Counted from the stretch's first letter, positions 22,173-32,237 are shown. The stretch is 64,000 nucleotides of DNA from Bacteroidota bacterium (GCA_020056225.1 JAGVIE010000006.1:79085-143084); one strand, 5' to 3'. Numbers and translations are program-made. Notes: generated from the letters alone by a model not told the origin.

Positions 22173-23119
22173 TGGAAAACAATCCTAAATATAAAGCCGA
22201 GATGGATTGGAGTGATCTGCTGAAAAAGCCGGCGAAGCTTTTTGGTTATTCTTATTTTTATTTCGTTCTTATTCTTGGCGCGCTAGGTTATCTTTATATT
22301 TCGAATCTCACTAACATTGGAAAGAACTCGATTGCACCGGCTGTGCTTAGCGATTCAACAGCTTTCGTCCAGGATATTCCGATGCAAAGCGCACGAGTAA
22401 TTCCGCCAGTGGATGTTATGAAAGTCGGAATTTCATCCCCCGATCTTATTGCCAAAGGAAAAGAATTATTCAAAGCTAATTGTTCTTCGTGCCATGGTGA
22501 TAACGGTCAGGGTGACGGACCAACAGCTTTGAGGTTAAATCCCAAGCCGAAAAACTTTCATTTGCTCGATGCATGGAAAAATGGATCGAAAGTTTCTCAA
22601 ATTTATAAAACCCTTCAGGAAGGAATTACCGGAAGCGGAATGGCATCATACAATTATCTTTCACCAGAAGATCGGTTTGGATTGATTCATTATGTGAGAT
22701 CATTCGCCACGGGTCATCCGGTCGATTCTTCTGAAGAGCTTAAACAGCTTGATGCAGCTTACCAGCTTTCAAAGGGGATGAATGTTGCCGGTCAGATTCC
22801 TGTAAAGAAAGCTATGCAGATCATTGTAAATGAATCAAAACTAAATCATATTAAAATTTCCGATGAACTAAAAGCGGCGTTAGCTGAAGATAATTCTGGC
22901 GCGAATATTTTCTGGCGATCTGTGCGGAATGCATCTATAGTATTTACGAGTTTCGGCAATAGCCGGAGTCTTCCAACAGGAATCGACCAATTTATTAAAA
23001 CCATAACTGCCGATCCGATTCAATTCGGTTTCAAGTCGAGCGTTGCCCAGCTTTCGGCAGACGAATGGCACCAAATGTATAAATATATTATGAGTATTGT
23101 TGAGCGGAAGGAGAAATAG
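22169..23119 (+). CDS. Membrane-anchored monoheme cytochrome c
   Basis: N-terminal TM; ANCSSCHGDNGQGDGPTA. Confidence 0.85.
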   Translation: MMENNPKYKAEMDWSDLLKKPAKLFGYSYFYFVLILGALGYLYISNLTNIGKNSIAPAVLSDSTAFVQDIPMQSARVIPPVDVMKVGISSPDLIAKGKELFKANCSSCHGDNGQGDGPTALRLNPKPKNFHLLDAWKNGSKVSQIYKTLQEGITGSGMASYNYLSPEDRFGLIHYVRSFATGHPVDSSEELKQLDAAYQLSKGMNVAGQIPVKKAMQIIVNESKLNHIKISDELKAALAEDNSGANIFWRSVRNASIVFTSFGNSRSLPTGIDQFIKTITADPIQFGFKSSVAQLSADEWHQMYKYIMSIVERKEK

Positions 23120-23120
23120 T

Positions 23121-23909
23121 TTGAAAAATCTAATCATTATAATATTTCTAATCATTATCGTATCGGGATTAGGATATTCAAATCAGGAACAACCAAAGCC
23201 GCCTGTCGGGATTGTCGAAAAGTTGGGACAAACAATTCCTATGGATGAAGAATTTTATGATGAAAGCGGGAATTTAGTTTCGCTAAAATCGATAATCGAC
23301 AAACCGACTATTGTAACTTTTGTCTATTATAGGTGTGCAGGCATTTGCAATCCACTTCTAAAAGAGATGACGGATATTGTCAGCAAGATGGATTTAACAT
23401 TGGGCAAAGACTATCAGGTCCTAACATTGAGTTTTGATCATAGTGAAAAACCAGAGTTGGGGAAAGAGAAAAAAGGAAATTATTTAGCCGAAATAAAAAA
23501 ATCAGTCGATCCGAATGGATGGCATTTCTTTACGGGCGATAGCGCGAATATTTACCGCATGACTGATGCCGCCGGTTTCTATTTTCAACGCGACGGAAGA
23601 GATTGGATTCACGCGGCTTCGCTGATTGTTCTTTCTCCGCAGGGAAAAATTACACGTTATCTTTACGGTATTCAGCATCTGCCGTTCGATGTGAAGATGG
23701 CAGTCATCGAAGCATCTGAAGGAAAAGCAACGCCAACAATAGCGAAGGTATTGAAATTCTGTTATAGTTACGATCCGGACGGAAAGAGGTATGCTTTTAA
23801 CTACACACGCATTGGATTCGCGGCAACGATTCTATTTGTTCTAATTTTTATCGCCATATTTCTTATTAAACCAAAGAAGAAAGATCCCGGAAAGGCATTG
23901 AAGATATGA
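23121..23909 (+). CDS. SCO1/SenC-type copper assembly protein with C-terminal TM
   Basis: TIVTFVYYRCAGICNPLL; TTG start preferred with AAGGAGA upstream; frame opens at 23097. Confidence 0.85.
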   Translation: MKNLIIIIFLIIIVSGLGYSNQEQPKPPVGIVEKLGQTIPMDEEFYDESGNLVSLKSIIDKPTIVTFVYYRCAGICNPLLKEMTDIVSKMDLTLGKDYQVLTLSFDHSEKPELGKEKKGNYLAEIKKSVDPNGWHFFTGDSANIYRMTDAAGFYFQRDGRDWIHAASLIVLSPQGKITRYLYGIQHLPFDVKMAVIEASEGKATPTIAKVLKFCYSYDPDGKRYAFNYTRIGFAATILFVLIFIAIFLIKPKKKDPGKALKI

Positions 23910-25543
23910 CGACTGTAGCTCGGACACCGGAACCCGATTATCTACACGCGCAAACAAACCGCAAAGGAATCGGCGCATGGATATTCAGCACCGACCACAA
24001 AAGAATCGGTATCCTCTACCTTGTGTCGATGCTTGTGTTTTTTATTGCTGCGGTTACATTCGGTGTGCTCATGCGTCTTGAGATGCTGACCCCCGGTAAA
24101 ACTATCATGCAGCCGCAGACATACAACACATTCTTCACGCTTCACGGAATAATGATGATTTTCCTTTTCATTATACCGGGATTACCCGCCGTGTTCGGGA
24201 ATTTTCTTCTGCCGTTAATGATCGGCGCGAAGGATGTATTCTTCCCGCGGCTCAATCTTTTCTCCTGGTGGCTGTTCATAACCGGAGGATTGCTGGCTCT
24301 TGTATCGCTTTTCCTGCCGGGTGGTCCTGCCGATACAGGGTGGACGTTCTACGTTCCGTACAGCATCCGTACCACAACAAATGTTATTCCCGCTCTGATG
24401 GCGGCATTTATACTGGGATTCTCTTCTATACTTACCGGATTAAATTTTATAACGACAATTCATAGAATGAGAGCGCCGGGAATGGACTGGTTCAAAATGC
24501 CGCTGTTCATATGGTCGCTTTATTCAACCGCATGGATTCAAATTTTGGCAACTCCGATTATAGGTATAACACTTCTCCTTGTTACAATCGAGCGGTTGTT
24601 TGGTGTTGGGATTTTCGATCCCACATTGGGCGGCGACCCGGTTCTCTATCAGCATTTGTTCTGGATATATTCGCATCCGGCAGTTTATATTGTTATTCTT
24701 CCAGGACTTGGCGTAGTCTCCGAAATTCTTCCGGTATTCGCGCGGCGGACAATTTTTGGCTACAAGGTTATCGCGTATTCGAGTCTCTCGATCGCTTTTA
24801 TCGGATCGCTTGTCTGGGCGCACCACATGTTTACAGTCGGGATGAGCAACACGGGAATGTTTATTTTTTCTCTTCTAACATTTCTTGTCTCAATTCCAAG
24901 CGCGATAAAAGTTTTCAATTGGATTGCCACTCTCTATAAAGGATCGATTAAAATTGAAGTTCCGTTTCTTTTTGTTTTGGCATTCATCTTCCAGTTTTCA
25001 ATCGGCGGACTGACAGGTTTGATGCTTGGCGTTCTTTCAGTTAATATTCATGTGCAGGATACATATTTTGTTGTGGGGCATTTTCATTACGTAATGTTCG
25101 GCGGGACCGGCTTCGGTCTCTTCGCGGCGATGCATTACTGGTTTCCAAAAATATTCGGCAGGATGTACAAAAATGTTCCGGCATTTGTCGGCTGGCTGTT
25201 GATGACTATCGGACTTAATTTACTCTACTTCCCGTTTCTCATCATGGGATATATGGGAATGCCGCGCCGGTACTACGACTACCTGCCGCAGTTTCAAACA
25301 TATCATGTTATATCGACCGTCGGCTCATGGGTATTGGTACTTGGGATCATCATCATATTCGTGAATTTAATTCTGTCACTGAAGAAAGGTGCAAAAGCAC
25401 CGATGAATCCATGGGGTGGAAAAACGCTTGAATGGACTGTTGCATCACCGCCACCTGTTGAGAATTTTCATGAAATACCCATTGTGGAAAAAGGTCCGTA
25501 CGATTATTCTGAGTATGAGATTAAACCGGAGATAGCAAAGTGA
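23906..25543 (+). CDS. ctaD: Cytochrome c oxidase subunit I (A2-type)
   Basis: HGIMMIF, FWIYSHPAVYIVILPGLGVVSEI, WAHHMFTVGM, DTYFVVGHFHYV. Confidence 0.96.
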   Translation: MTTVARTPEPDYLHAQTNRKGIGAWIFSTDHKRIGILYLVSMLVFFIAAVTFGVLMRLEMLTPGKTIMQPQTYNTFFTLHGIMMIFLFIIPGLPAVFGNFLLPLMIGAKDVFFPRLNLFSWWLFITGGLLALVSLFLPGGPADTGWTFYVPYSIRTTTNVIPALMAAFILGFSSILTGLNFITTIHRMRAPGMDWFKMPLFIWSLYSTAWIQILATPIIGITLLLVTIERLFGVGIFDPTLGGDPVLYQHLFWIYSHPAVYIVILPGLGVVSEILPVFARRTIFGYKVIAYSSLSIAFIGSLVWAHHMFTVGMSNTGMFIFSLLTFLVSIPSAIKVFNWIATLYKGSIKIEVPFLFVLAFIFQFSIGGLTGLMLGVLSVNIHVQDTYFVVGHFHYVMFGGTGFGLFAAMHYWFPKIFGRMYKNVPAFVGWLLMTIGLNLLYFPFLIMGYMGMPRRYYDYLPQFQTYHVISTVGSWVLVLGIIIIFVNLILSLKKGAKAPMNPWGGKTLEWTVASPPPVENFHEIPIVEKGPYDYSEYEIKPEIAK

Positions 25544-26154
25544 CCACGGCAGCAGCGACACATACGCACCGCGACGATGTCGGTTCAAGAATGGGAATGT
25601 GGCTTTTCCTGTTCACAGAGCTGATTCTTTTCGGCGGGTTGTTTATTGTTTATGCCGTATATCGTTTTAAATTTCCGGAACAATTCCAGCTCGCGGCAAG
25701 AGAATTAGATACTCTTGTGGGAACCGTAAACACGATTATTCTGCTCACGAGCAGTTTAACTGTGGCAATGTCGATTACGGCGATTCAGCAAGGGAAAAAA
25801 CATCTATCGATGATGCTGATAGGGATAACGATAATCTTCGCGTTAGCTTTTTTAGTGAATAAGTATTTCGAGTGGAGCCATAAAATTTCCATCGGCATCT
25901 ATCCTCAATCACCTGAACTTCTTAATAAACCTCCGGGTGAAATTTTATACTTTGGTTTATATTATGTGATGACCGGGCTTCATGCGCTTCATGTTATTAT
26001 CGGCATGGTAGTGCTGGCGTTCAGCATGGTTTTCATCGCAACCGGAAAAATTAATCAGCAATCATATGTAAAGCTTGAAGCCGGCGGACTCTACTGGCAT
26101 CTTGTCGATATAATCTGGATTTTCCTATTCCCATTATTTTATTTGATCAGTTAA
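25540..26154 (+). CDS. ctaE: Cytochrome c oxidase subunit III
   Basis: MGMWLFLFTELILFGGLF, YYVMTGLHALHVIIGM, YWHLVDIIWIFLFPLFY. Confidence 0.94.
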   Translation: MTTAAATHTHRDDVGSRMGMWLFLFTELILFGGLFIVYAVYRFKFPEQFQLAARELDTLVGTVNTIILLTSSLTVAMSITAIQQGKKHLSMMLIGITIIFALAFLVNKYFEWSHKISIGIYPQSPELLNKPPGEILYFGLYYVMTGLHALHVIIGMVVLAFSMVFIATGKINQQSYVKLEAGGLYWHLVDIIWIFLFPLFYLIS

Positions 26155-26157
26155 TTT

Positions 26158-26454
26158 ATGTCACAGCCCGAAGAGCAACATACGCAGCATTCAATCAGTT
26201 ACGGCAGATATATTTTGATCTGGCTCGGTCTGCTCGCGTTTACCGGCATAACGGTAACGCTCGCTGGGATTGATCTCGGGCGATGGGTGATCATCACATC
26301 GTTGGTGATTGCCTCAGTTAAATCGCTGCTTGTCCTGAATATCTTCATGCACTTAAAGTTTGAAGACAAGATGTTTAAGATTTTCGCGCTTGTTGCAGTT
26401 GCAACTCTGACAATTTTCATCACGCTAACATTCTTTGACTATGCGTTCTATTAA
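26158..26454 (+). CDS. Cytochrome c oxidase subunit IV family protein
   Basis: 98 aa, three TM, position in operon, ASVKSLLVLNIFMHLKFED. Confidence 0.88.
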   Translation: MSQPEEQHTQHSISYGRYILIWLGLLAFTGITVTLAGIDLGRWVIITSLVIASVKSLLVLNIFMHLKFEDKMFKIFALVAVATLTIFITLTFFDYAFY

Positions 26455-26462
26455 GGTTTGAT

Positions 26463-27122
26463 ATGTTACAGGATACTTCACCTTTTTCGGATTATGTCGA
26501 TACAACGTTTCTAATCGTTGTTGGAATCTCATCTCTTGTGCTGTTGGGATTGATGATTGCGATGATATATTTCATTATCCGATACAGCCGTAAAAGAAAT
26601 CCAAATCCAACAAACATCGAAGGAAACGTACCGCTTGAAATTACCTGGACGGTAATTCCATTAGCGCTCTTTATGGGAATGTTCTATCTTGGCTGGCACG
26701 GTTATCTAAAACAAATCACCGTTCCTGAAGGTGCACATGTAATTAAAGTTACCGCCCGAATGTGGGCATGGTCGTTCGAGTATCCCAACGGCGTTAAAAC
26801 CGATACGCTTTATGTCCCGGTCAACACGCCAATCAAACTGTCGCTTCATTCATTGGATGTGAACCATTCTCTTTACATTCCTGAATTTCGTATCAAGAAA
26901 GATGTAATTCCTAACCGCGAAAACGTCATGTGGTTCCAAACGCCAAGAGTGGCATCGTACGATATTGCCTGTGCCGAGTACTGCGGGTTACAGCATTCTT
27001 ACATGTACACGAAAGTTGTTGCGAAAGACTCGTCCGATTTTGAACGGTGGTACAAAGAAGTTTCGCTGAAACAATCGAAGCCGTACCTGCCGATGCTGAA
27101 GGAAGAAAAGGTGAAGGAATAG
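26463..27122 (+). CDS. ctaC: Cytochrome c oxidase subunit II with CuA site
   Basis: Two TM then cupredoxin; CAEYCGLQHSYM. Confidence 0.94.
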   Translation: MLQDTSPFSDYVDTTFLIVVGISSLVLLGLMIAMIYFIIRYSRKRNPNPTNIEGNVPLEITWTVIPLALFMGMFYLGWHGYLKQITVPEGAHVIKVTARMWAWSFEYPNGVKTDTLYVPVNTPIKLSLHSLDVNHSLYIPEFRIKKDVIPNRENVMWFQTPRVASYDIACAEYCGLQHSYMYTKVVAKDSSDFERWYKEVSLKQSKPYLPMLKEEKVKE

Positions 27123-27124
27123 AT

Positions 27125-28456
27125 ATGGATTTCTTAAAAGATGCGGCGCTTCCGCAATCGTTAGAACATTTTCATCTAATCGTGCTGATCGCGGCGATCA
27201 ATTCACTTCTGTTCGTGCCATTTCTGACATTCTTGCTTGGCTCATCTGTTCTTTCTTACCTTTTCGATAGAAAAGAGAAGAAGGATAACAATCCGTCATA
27301 CAATAAATTAGCGAAGGCAGTAATTGATGTTGCCTTATACAACAAAAGTGTGATTGCGTTTCTTGGAATAATTCCCGGCATGTCGCTCGTGTTTATATAT
27401 GCGCAGATGCTTCAGTCCACCGGTTCCATATCTGTAGGATTGGCGGGATTCGGTTTTTTATCTCTCGTTGTCGCTCTCGTTCTTTTGTACACGTATAAAT
27501 ATACATTCAGAGTTCAGGGATTGCTCGATGTTGTAGGAGATAACAAGGCAAACGGTGATGTTGACGATTACCGCAGAACAAATACCAGTGTCCATATTCG
27601 CACAGGCAAATGGGGATTGTTCTTTCTCATTGTTGCTGTATTTCTCTACTCATCGGCGATGAGTGTAACAACGAATCCTTCAAGCTGGACTGATATCGGT
27701 TCGATATTCGATGTTTTGATCTCGGCTGATGTTTGGTTGAAGTTCATTAGCTTCTTGGTATTTTCTCTGGGTATTACCGGGGTTGGTATTCTTTATTTCT
27801 TCTTCGCATATAAGGATCGGAAACCGGATATGGATGAACAATTAACGGCTCTTGTTCATAAAATTGCCAAACGATTCGTAGTCATCTCTATGCTGGTACT
27901 GCCGGCGCTGGTTCTTCTGAATGTTTTCACTCTTTCGATTGATGTCCTTTCCGGGACGATTTATCTTCTTGCCGGGTTAACCCTTGTGTTTCTATTTCTT
28001 GCGGCGCATTTCCTTTATGGTTATTTCAAACAAGGAGAGGTGAAAGCAGTCGGATACGGATTTTTCTTCTTCCTTTGTGCGGCAGCATCGCTCATCATTA
28101 ACGATCATGTTATGATCGGAAATGCTACTAAAGAACATGCCGCTCTGCTCGGTTTGAAATATGAGAAAACAACCGAGGAATTAAAATTGAAATTGGGTGT
28201 TGCGATGGTGGTTATGACTGGGGAGGATATTTACAATGCGAAGTGTTCTGCGTGTCATGTATTCGATCAGAAAAAAGTCGGTCCACCTTACAATGAAACA
28301 ATTCCAAAGTACAACGGAGATAAAGCGAAGATCATCGCCTTTGTTTTGAACCCATCCAAGATAAATCCGGCATATCCGCCGATGCCGAACCAAGGATTAA
28401 AACCAGCCGAAGCCGACTCGATTGTGAGTTATTTACTTAATAGGATAGGAAAGTAA
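27125..28456 (+). CDS. Polytopic membrane protein with C-terminal cytochrome c domain
   Basis: ATG 27125 right after ctaC; many TMs; IYNAKCSACHVFDQKKVGPPYNE C-terminus. Confidence 0.82.
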   Translation: MDFLKDAALPQSLEHFHLIVLIAAINSLLFVPFLTFLLGSSVLSYLFDRKEKKDNNPSYNKLAKAVIDVALYNKSVIAFLGIIPGMSLVFIYAQMLQSTGSISVGLAGFGFLSLVVALVLLYTYKYTFRVQGLLDVVGDNKANGDVDDYRRTNTSVHIRTGKWGLFFLIVAVFLYSSAMSVTTNPSSWTDIGSIFDVLISADVWLKFISFLVFSLGITGVGILYFFFAYKDRKPDMDEQLTALVHKIAKRFVVISMLVLPALVLLNVFTLSIDVLSGTIYLLAGLTLVFLFLAAHFLYGYFKQGEVKAVGYGFFFFLCAAASLIINDHVMIGNATKEHAALLGLKYEKTTEELKLKLGVAMVVMTGEDIYNAKCSACHVFDQKKVGPPYNETIPKYNGDKAKIIAFVLNPSKINPAYPPMPNQGLKPAEADSIVSYLLNRIGK

Positions 28457-28491
28457 TTTTCACAGTTTGTTATATTGAACCAGCTTCAATT

Positions 28492-28593
28492 TTTGTCATT
28501 TCGAAGAAGTCCCGAAGGGACGACTGAGAAATCTATCTCGGATTGCACTGTTAAGATTTCTCTCCCGACTTCGTCGGGATCGAAATGACAAAT
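28492..28593. repeat. Inverted-repeat element with 13-bp termini
   Basis: TTTGTCATTTCGA ... TCGAAATGACAAA, inner GAGAAATCT/AGATTTCTC pairing. Confidence 0.85.
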
Positions 28594-28665
28594 AGACCAT
28601 GTGGGAATCGGAATGACAAGGGTTTTCATAAAAAAATATGGAACGTGTTTGAGGAAGTATACTCT

Positions 28666-28959
28666 GTGAGAGATTACAACTTTTTTATTTATCTCATGAC
28701 AAACTGGAATAATAAAGTTCTGTATACCGGGATGACAAATAATTTAGAACGAAGAGTCTATGAACATAAACATAAGATAGTAAGAGAATTCACTCAGAAG
28801 TACAATATCGATAAATTGGTTTATTATGAGCATACAACAGATGTCCACTCAGCAATCGATAGAGAGAAGGAAATCAAAAAATGGAGAAGAGAAAAGAAAA
28901 ACAAGTTGATTAATTTAGTGAATCCTGAATGGAAAGATTTGTCGGAGGAATGGCGCTAA
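28666..28959 (+). CDS. Single-domain GIY-YIG endonuclease
   Basis: NFFIYLMTNWNNKVLYTGMTNNLERRVYEHK, DREKEIKKWRREKK; frame opens at 28585 inside the repeat terminus; GTG 28666 preferred. Confidence 0.85.
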   Translation: MRDYNFFIYLMTNWNNKVLYTGMTNNLERRVYEHKHKIVREFTQKYNIDKLVYYEHTTDVHSAIDREKEIKKWRREKKNKLINLVNPEWKDLSEEWR

Positions 28960-28989
28960 AAAGAATTACTATTTTGCCATGATACCCCA

Positions 28990-29853
28990 ATGACACAACG
29001 ACTCTCAAATTACGTCGCCCTCACCAAACCGGGTTTAACATTTGTTTCGGTGAGTACCGCAGTCGGCAGTGCATACCTTGCATCGGTTGGGACGGACAAT
29101 TTGTATTTGCTGTGGCATCTATTCATCGGCGCATTCATGGCTGGAGGCGGGGCGGGTGCGCTAAATCAGTATCTTGAGCGTGACTTCGACGCACGCATGA
29201 CAAGAACAGGCCTAAGACCGCTTCCGGCAAATAGATTACCTGCCAATAATGTTTTCCTGTTTGGAATTATACTCTCTCTTATCGGATGCATCTATCTGGC
29301 GATTTTTACGACTATCGTTGCGGCGGTTCTAACTGCTGCAACGTTAATTATCTATTTACTTTTATACACGCCGATGAAACGACGAACACCGTTCGCAACT
29401 GTTATCGGCGGCATTGCCGGCGCTCTTCCTCCCCTCATCGGTTGGACGGCAATGACGGGAAATATTTCAATACAGGACTTATCACTTTTCTTTATTTTGT
29501 TTTTTTGGCAAACGCCCCATTTTCTTGCGATCGCCTGGATTCACCGTGAAGATTATGAACGTGCCGGTTACAAAGTTATCACCGTTGTTGATCCTACCGG
29601 AATTTCTGCGGCTCGACAAGTTATAATTTATTGCATCGCTCTTGTTCCCGCTTCGCTCATGCCTGCGATTGTCGGTCTTGCCGGTATGATTTATTTTACC
29701 GGCGCTCTGTTATTTTCGCTCGTATATTTATCGGTTGGATTGGTGCTCTTCCGTGATCGCACGAATGCAAAGGCACGATTGCTGTTCATTACTTCAGTGG
29801 TGTATCTGCCCGCTTTGTTTATTCTTATGATTATGGATAGATTGTTACATTGA
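28990..29853 (+). CDS. ctaB: Protoheme IX farnesyltransferase
   Basis: UbiA family; NQYLERDFDARMTRTGLRPLP motif. Confidence 0.94.
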   Translation: MTQRLSNYVALTKPGLTFVSVSTAVGSAYLASVGTDNLYLLWHLFIGAFMAGGGAGALNQYLERDFDARMTRTGLRPLPANRLPANNVFLFGIILSLIGCIYLAIFTTIVAAVLTAATLIIYLLLYTPMKRRTPFATVIGGIAGALPPLIGWTAMTGNISIQDLSLFFILFFWQTPHFLAIAWIHREDYERAGYKVITVVDPTGISAARQVIIYCIALVPASLMPAIVGLAGMIYFTGALLFSLVYLSVGLVLFRDRTNAKARLLFITSVVYLPALFILMIMDRLLH

Positions 29854-29878
29854 ACCGGTTCAAATCTAACGAGGTTTT

Positions 29879-31375
29879 ATGTATAGATACTCAATATCAT
29901 TTCTGCTAACTTTATTTGTAGTTACCAATGTCTCACTATCCCAGACATCGCCTTCAACAGGGTTAGTGCAAGAAACTCAGGATTCAAATTTCCAGCAATT
30001 CATTAACCGTGTCATTTCCGCTCCCTCGCAGGATCGAAGCGCAATTGTCGATAGCTTCATGCTGGCGGTTCCTGCCTTTCCATTCATTGAAGACCCTGTT
30101 GCTCATTTTATTTATCGCGGCAATGTAACAAGCGTAAATGTTCCCGGCGACGCCAACGGATGGAACAGCGCCGGCTATCCAATGACAAAACTCTCCACAA
30201 CAGATTTCTGGTATTCTTCTCAGGTGTTCGAGAGCGATGCACGTCTCGATTATAAATTCATCCTCAATGGCTCATCGTGGATTCTCGATCCTCGCAACCC
30301 GATTACTGTATCGGGCGGATTTGGTCCCAACTCCGAGCTTGCAATGCCGCAGTATATTCAGCCGTGGGAAATCCAATACCGCGCAACAATCTTGCACGGC
30401 CGTACTGAAGCAAAAACCATTTACAGCAATTTCAGGTCAGTTACTTACAACGTAACAATCTATCTGCCTCCGGGATATGACGCCGCAAGTGAATTCTATC
30501 CAACCGTATATTTTCAGGATGGAAGCGAATACATCAGTTTGGGAAGCGCGGTCAATGTAATTGATAATCTTATCGACAGTTTAAAAATTCGACCAGTGAT
30601 TGGCGTGTTCGTAACACCTATAAACCGTAATGAAGAATATGCCGGCACAACCCGCACACAGTACCAGCAATTTTTTGCTTATGAACTTGTTCACTTCATC
30701 GACAGCGTTTACCGGACGCTCACTTCACCGCAATACAGGGCGGTGATCGGTGATTCATACGGCGGGAATATTTCCGCTCTCATAAGTTACAATCATCCCG
30801 ATCTGTTCGGTAACTGCGGATTGCACTCGGGCGCTTTCCAGCCCAACAGTTACGAGGCGTATAATCTGGTAGTAAACGGTGCGGTGAAGAAAGATTCTAT
30901 AAAGTATTGTTCGGTGTGGGGAACGTACGAAAGCCCGCTCACACAAAACATGCGCTCTTTCAGAGACTCGCTCTTAAACAAGGGATATAATTTCACATGG
31001 CAGGAACGGCACGAGGGGCACAGTTGGGGACTTTGGCGTGCGACAACCGATTTCATTCTTCAGAATTTCTTCCCGCTTCTAACGGGTGTAGAGGATAGGG
31101 GAGAGTTGCCTGTGCGGTTTCAGCTTTACCAGAATTATCCGAATCCTTTTAATCCCACGACAATTATCAATTACCGATTGGCATCTGACGGTTGGATTAC
31201 CCTGAAGGTATATGATATGCTCGGGCGTGAAGTGGCAACTTTAGTTAACGAAACGAAGCGGGTCGGTGAGTACAAGGTGAAGTGGAATGCAGAAGGAGTG
31301 CCGAGTGGAGTGTATTTGTACCGACTGAAAACCGGAAGCTTCTCGCTGACGAAGAAGTTGTTGTTGGTAAGGTAA
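29879..31375 (+). CDS. Secreted esterase (enterochelin-esterase-like) with N-terminal CBM48/E-set-like domain and T9SS sorting domain
   Basis: IYLPPGYDA, GDSYGG, GHSWGLW; C-terminal NYPNPFNPTTIINY...KKLLLVR. Confidence 0.87.
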   Translation: MYRYSISFLLTLFVVTNVSLSQTSPSTGLVQETQDSNFQQFINRVISAPSQDRSAIVDSFMLAVPAFPFIEDPVAHFIYRGNVTSVNVPGDANGWNSAGYPMTKLSTTDFWYSSQVFESDARLDYKFILNGSSWILDPRNPITVSGGFGPNSELAMPQYIQPWEIQYRATILHGRTEAKTIYSNFRSVTYNVTIYLPPGYDAASEFYPTVYFQDGSEYISLGSAVNVIDNLIDSLKIRPVIGVFVTPINRNEEYAGTTRTQYQQFFAYELVHFIDSVYRTLTSPQYRAVIGDSYGGNISALISYNHPDLFGNCGLHSGAFQPNSYEAYNLVVNGAVKKDSIKYCSVWGTYESPLTQNMRSFRDSLLNKGYNFTWQERHEGHSWGLWRATTDFILQNFFPLLTGVEDRGELPVRFQLYQNYPNPFNPTTIINYRLASDGWITLKVYDMLGREVATLVNETKRVGEYKVKWNAEGVPSGVYLYRLKTGSFSLTKKLLLVR

Positions 31376-31438
31376 TGCCCTGAGTTGACTTTCTCAGTTA
31401 AATGATATTATATTGATAGTAATAAATTGGAGCATCTA

Positions 31439-31711
31439 ATGCCAGTAATAAGACCCATTTCCGATTTGAGGAATAAAGCCAACAAAATCTCGGAGCTTGC
31501 CCACAAATCGGGTGAGCCGATTTTCATCACGAAAAATGGTGAAGGAGATATGGTTGTAATGTCCATGGCTCAATACAGTAAAATACAACTCAAACTTGAT
31601 CTGTTCAGCAAACTTGCAGTCGCCCAAGTTCAGCGTGCGAGCGGCGACAAAGGTCGAAGTTTATCAGCCGTTATGAAAGACATCCGCCGGCGGATACATG
31701 AGTCGGAATAA
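31439..31711 (+). CDS. Phd/YefM-family antitoxin
   Basis: ISDLRNKANKISELAHKSGEPIFITKNGEGDMVVMSMAQY; overlaps toxin ORF. Confidence 0.87.
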   Translation: MPVIRPISDLRNKANKISELAHKSGEPIFITKNGEGDMVVMSMAQYSKIQLKLDLFSKLAVAQVQRASGDKGRSLSAVMKDIRRRIHESE

Positions 31712-32006
31712 GTATACTGTTCGATTTCTCCGGATTGCCGAGGACGATTTTGCGGAAATCATAACTTATATCTCAGCCGACCGTCCATCAGCCGGCGAAG
31801 CCCTTGCCACGAAGATTGAAAAAAACCTTCAACTCTTATCCAAAAATCCACATTTGGGTCGGGTGCCGAAAGAAGATGAGCTTGCTCAACTCCATTATCG
31901 ATACCTCGTTGTGGAGAATTATCTCATCTTTTATACCGTAGAAAGGCAATCGATTTACATTCATCGAATACTCCACGGCGCACGCGACTATCTAAGTTTG
32001 TTCTGA
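31698..32006 (+). CDS. RelE/ParE-family toxin
   Basis: AEDDFAEIITYIS...LGRVPKEDE...YLIFYTVE...IHRILHGARDY. Confidence 0.9.
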   Translation: MSRNKYTVRFLRIAEDDFAEIITYISADRPSAGEALATKIEKNLQLLSKNPHLGRVPKEDELAQLHYRYLVVENYLIFYTVERQSIYIHRILHGARDYLSLF

Positions 32007-32037
32007 CCAGAGGTTGGCTAAAAAGTAAAAAAAGCAA

Positions 32038-32124
32038 TGTCATTCCCGAATGTTTCTATCGGGAATCCAGAATTCTGATAAAATCAGAGCACTGGACTCC
32101 CGCTTAAAACACGCGGGAGTGACA
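32038..32124. repeat. Inverted-repeat element, TGTCATTCCCG/CGGGAGTGACA termini
   Basis: 10/11 matching termini and internal hairpins. Confidence 0.75.
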
Positions 32125-32159
32125 TTAAAGAACATTTTGGTCAGCCTCGTGGCTCAATG

Positions 32160-32237
32160 CTGCCGAGCGGAGTGTATTTATACCGACTGCAAACCGGAAG
32201 CTTATTGGAGACAAAAAAGTTATTATTGGTGAGATAG
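32160..32237 (+). pseudogene. Orphan remnant of a T9SS C-terminal sorting domain
   Basis: LPSGVYLYRLQTGSLLETKKLLLVR* with no upstream gene; resembles end of 29879..31375. Confidence 0.8.
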
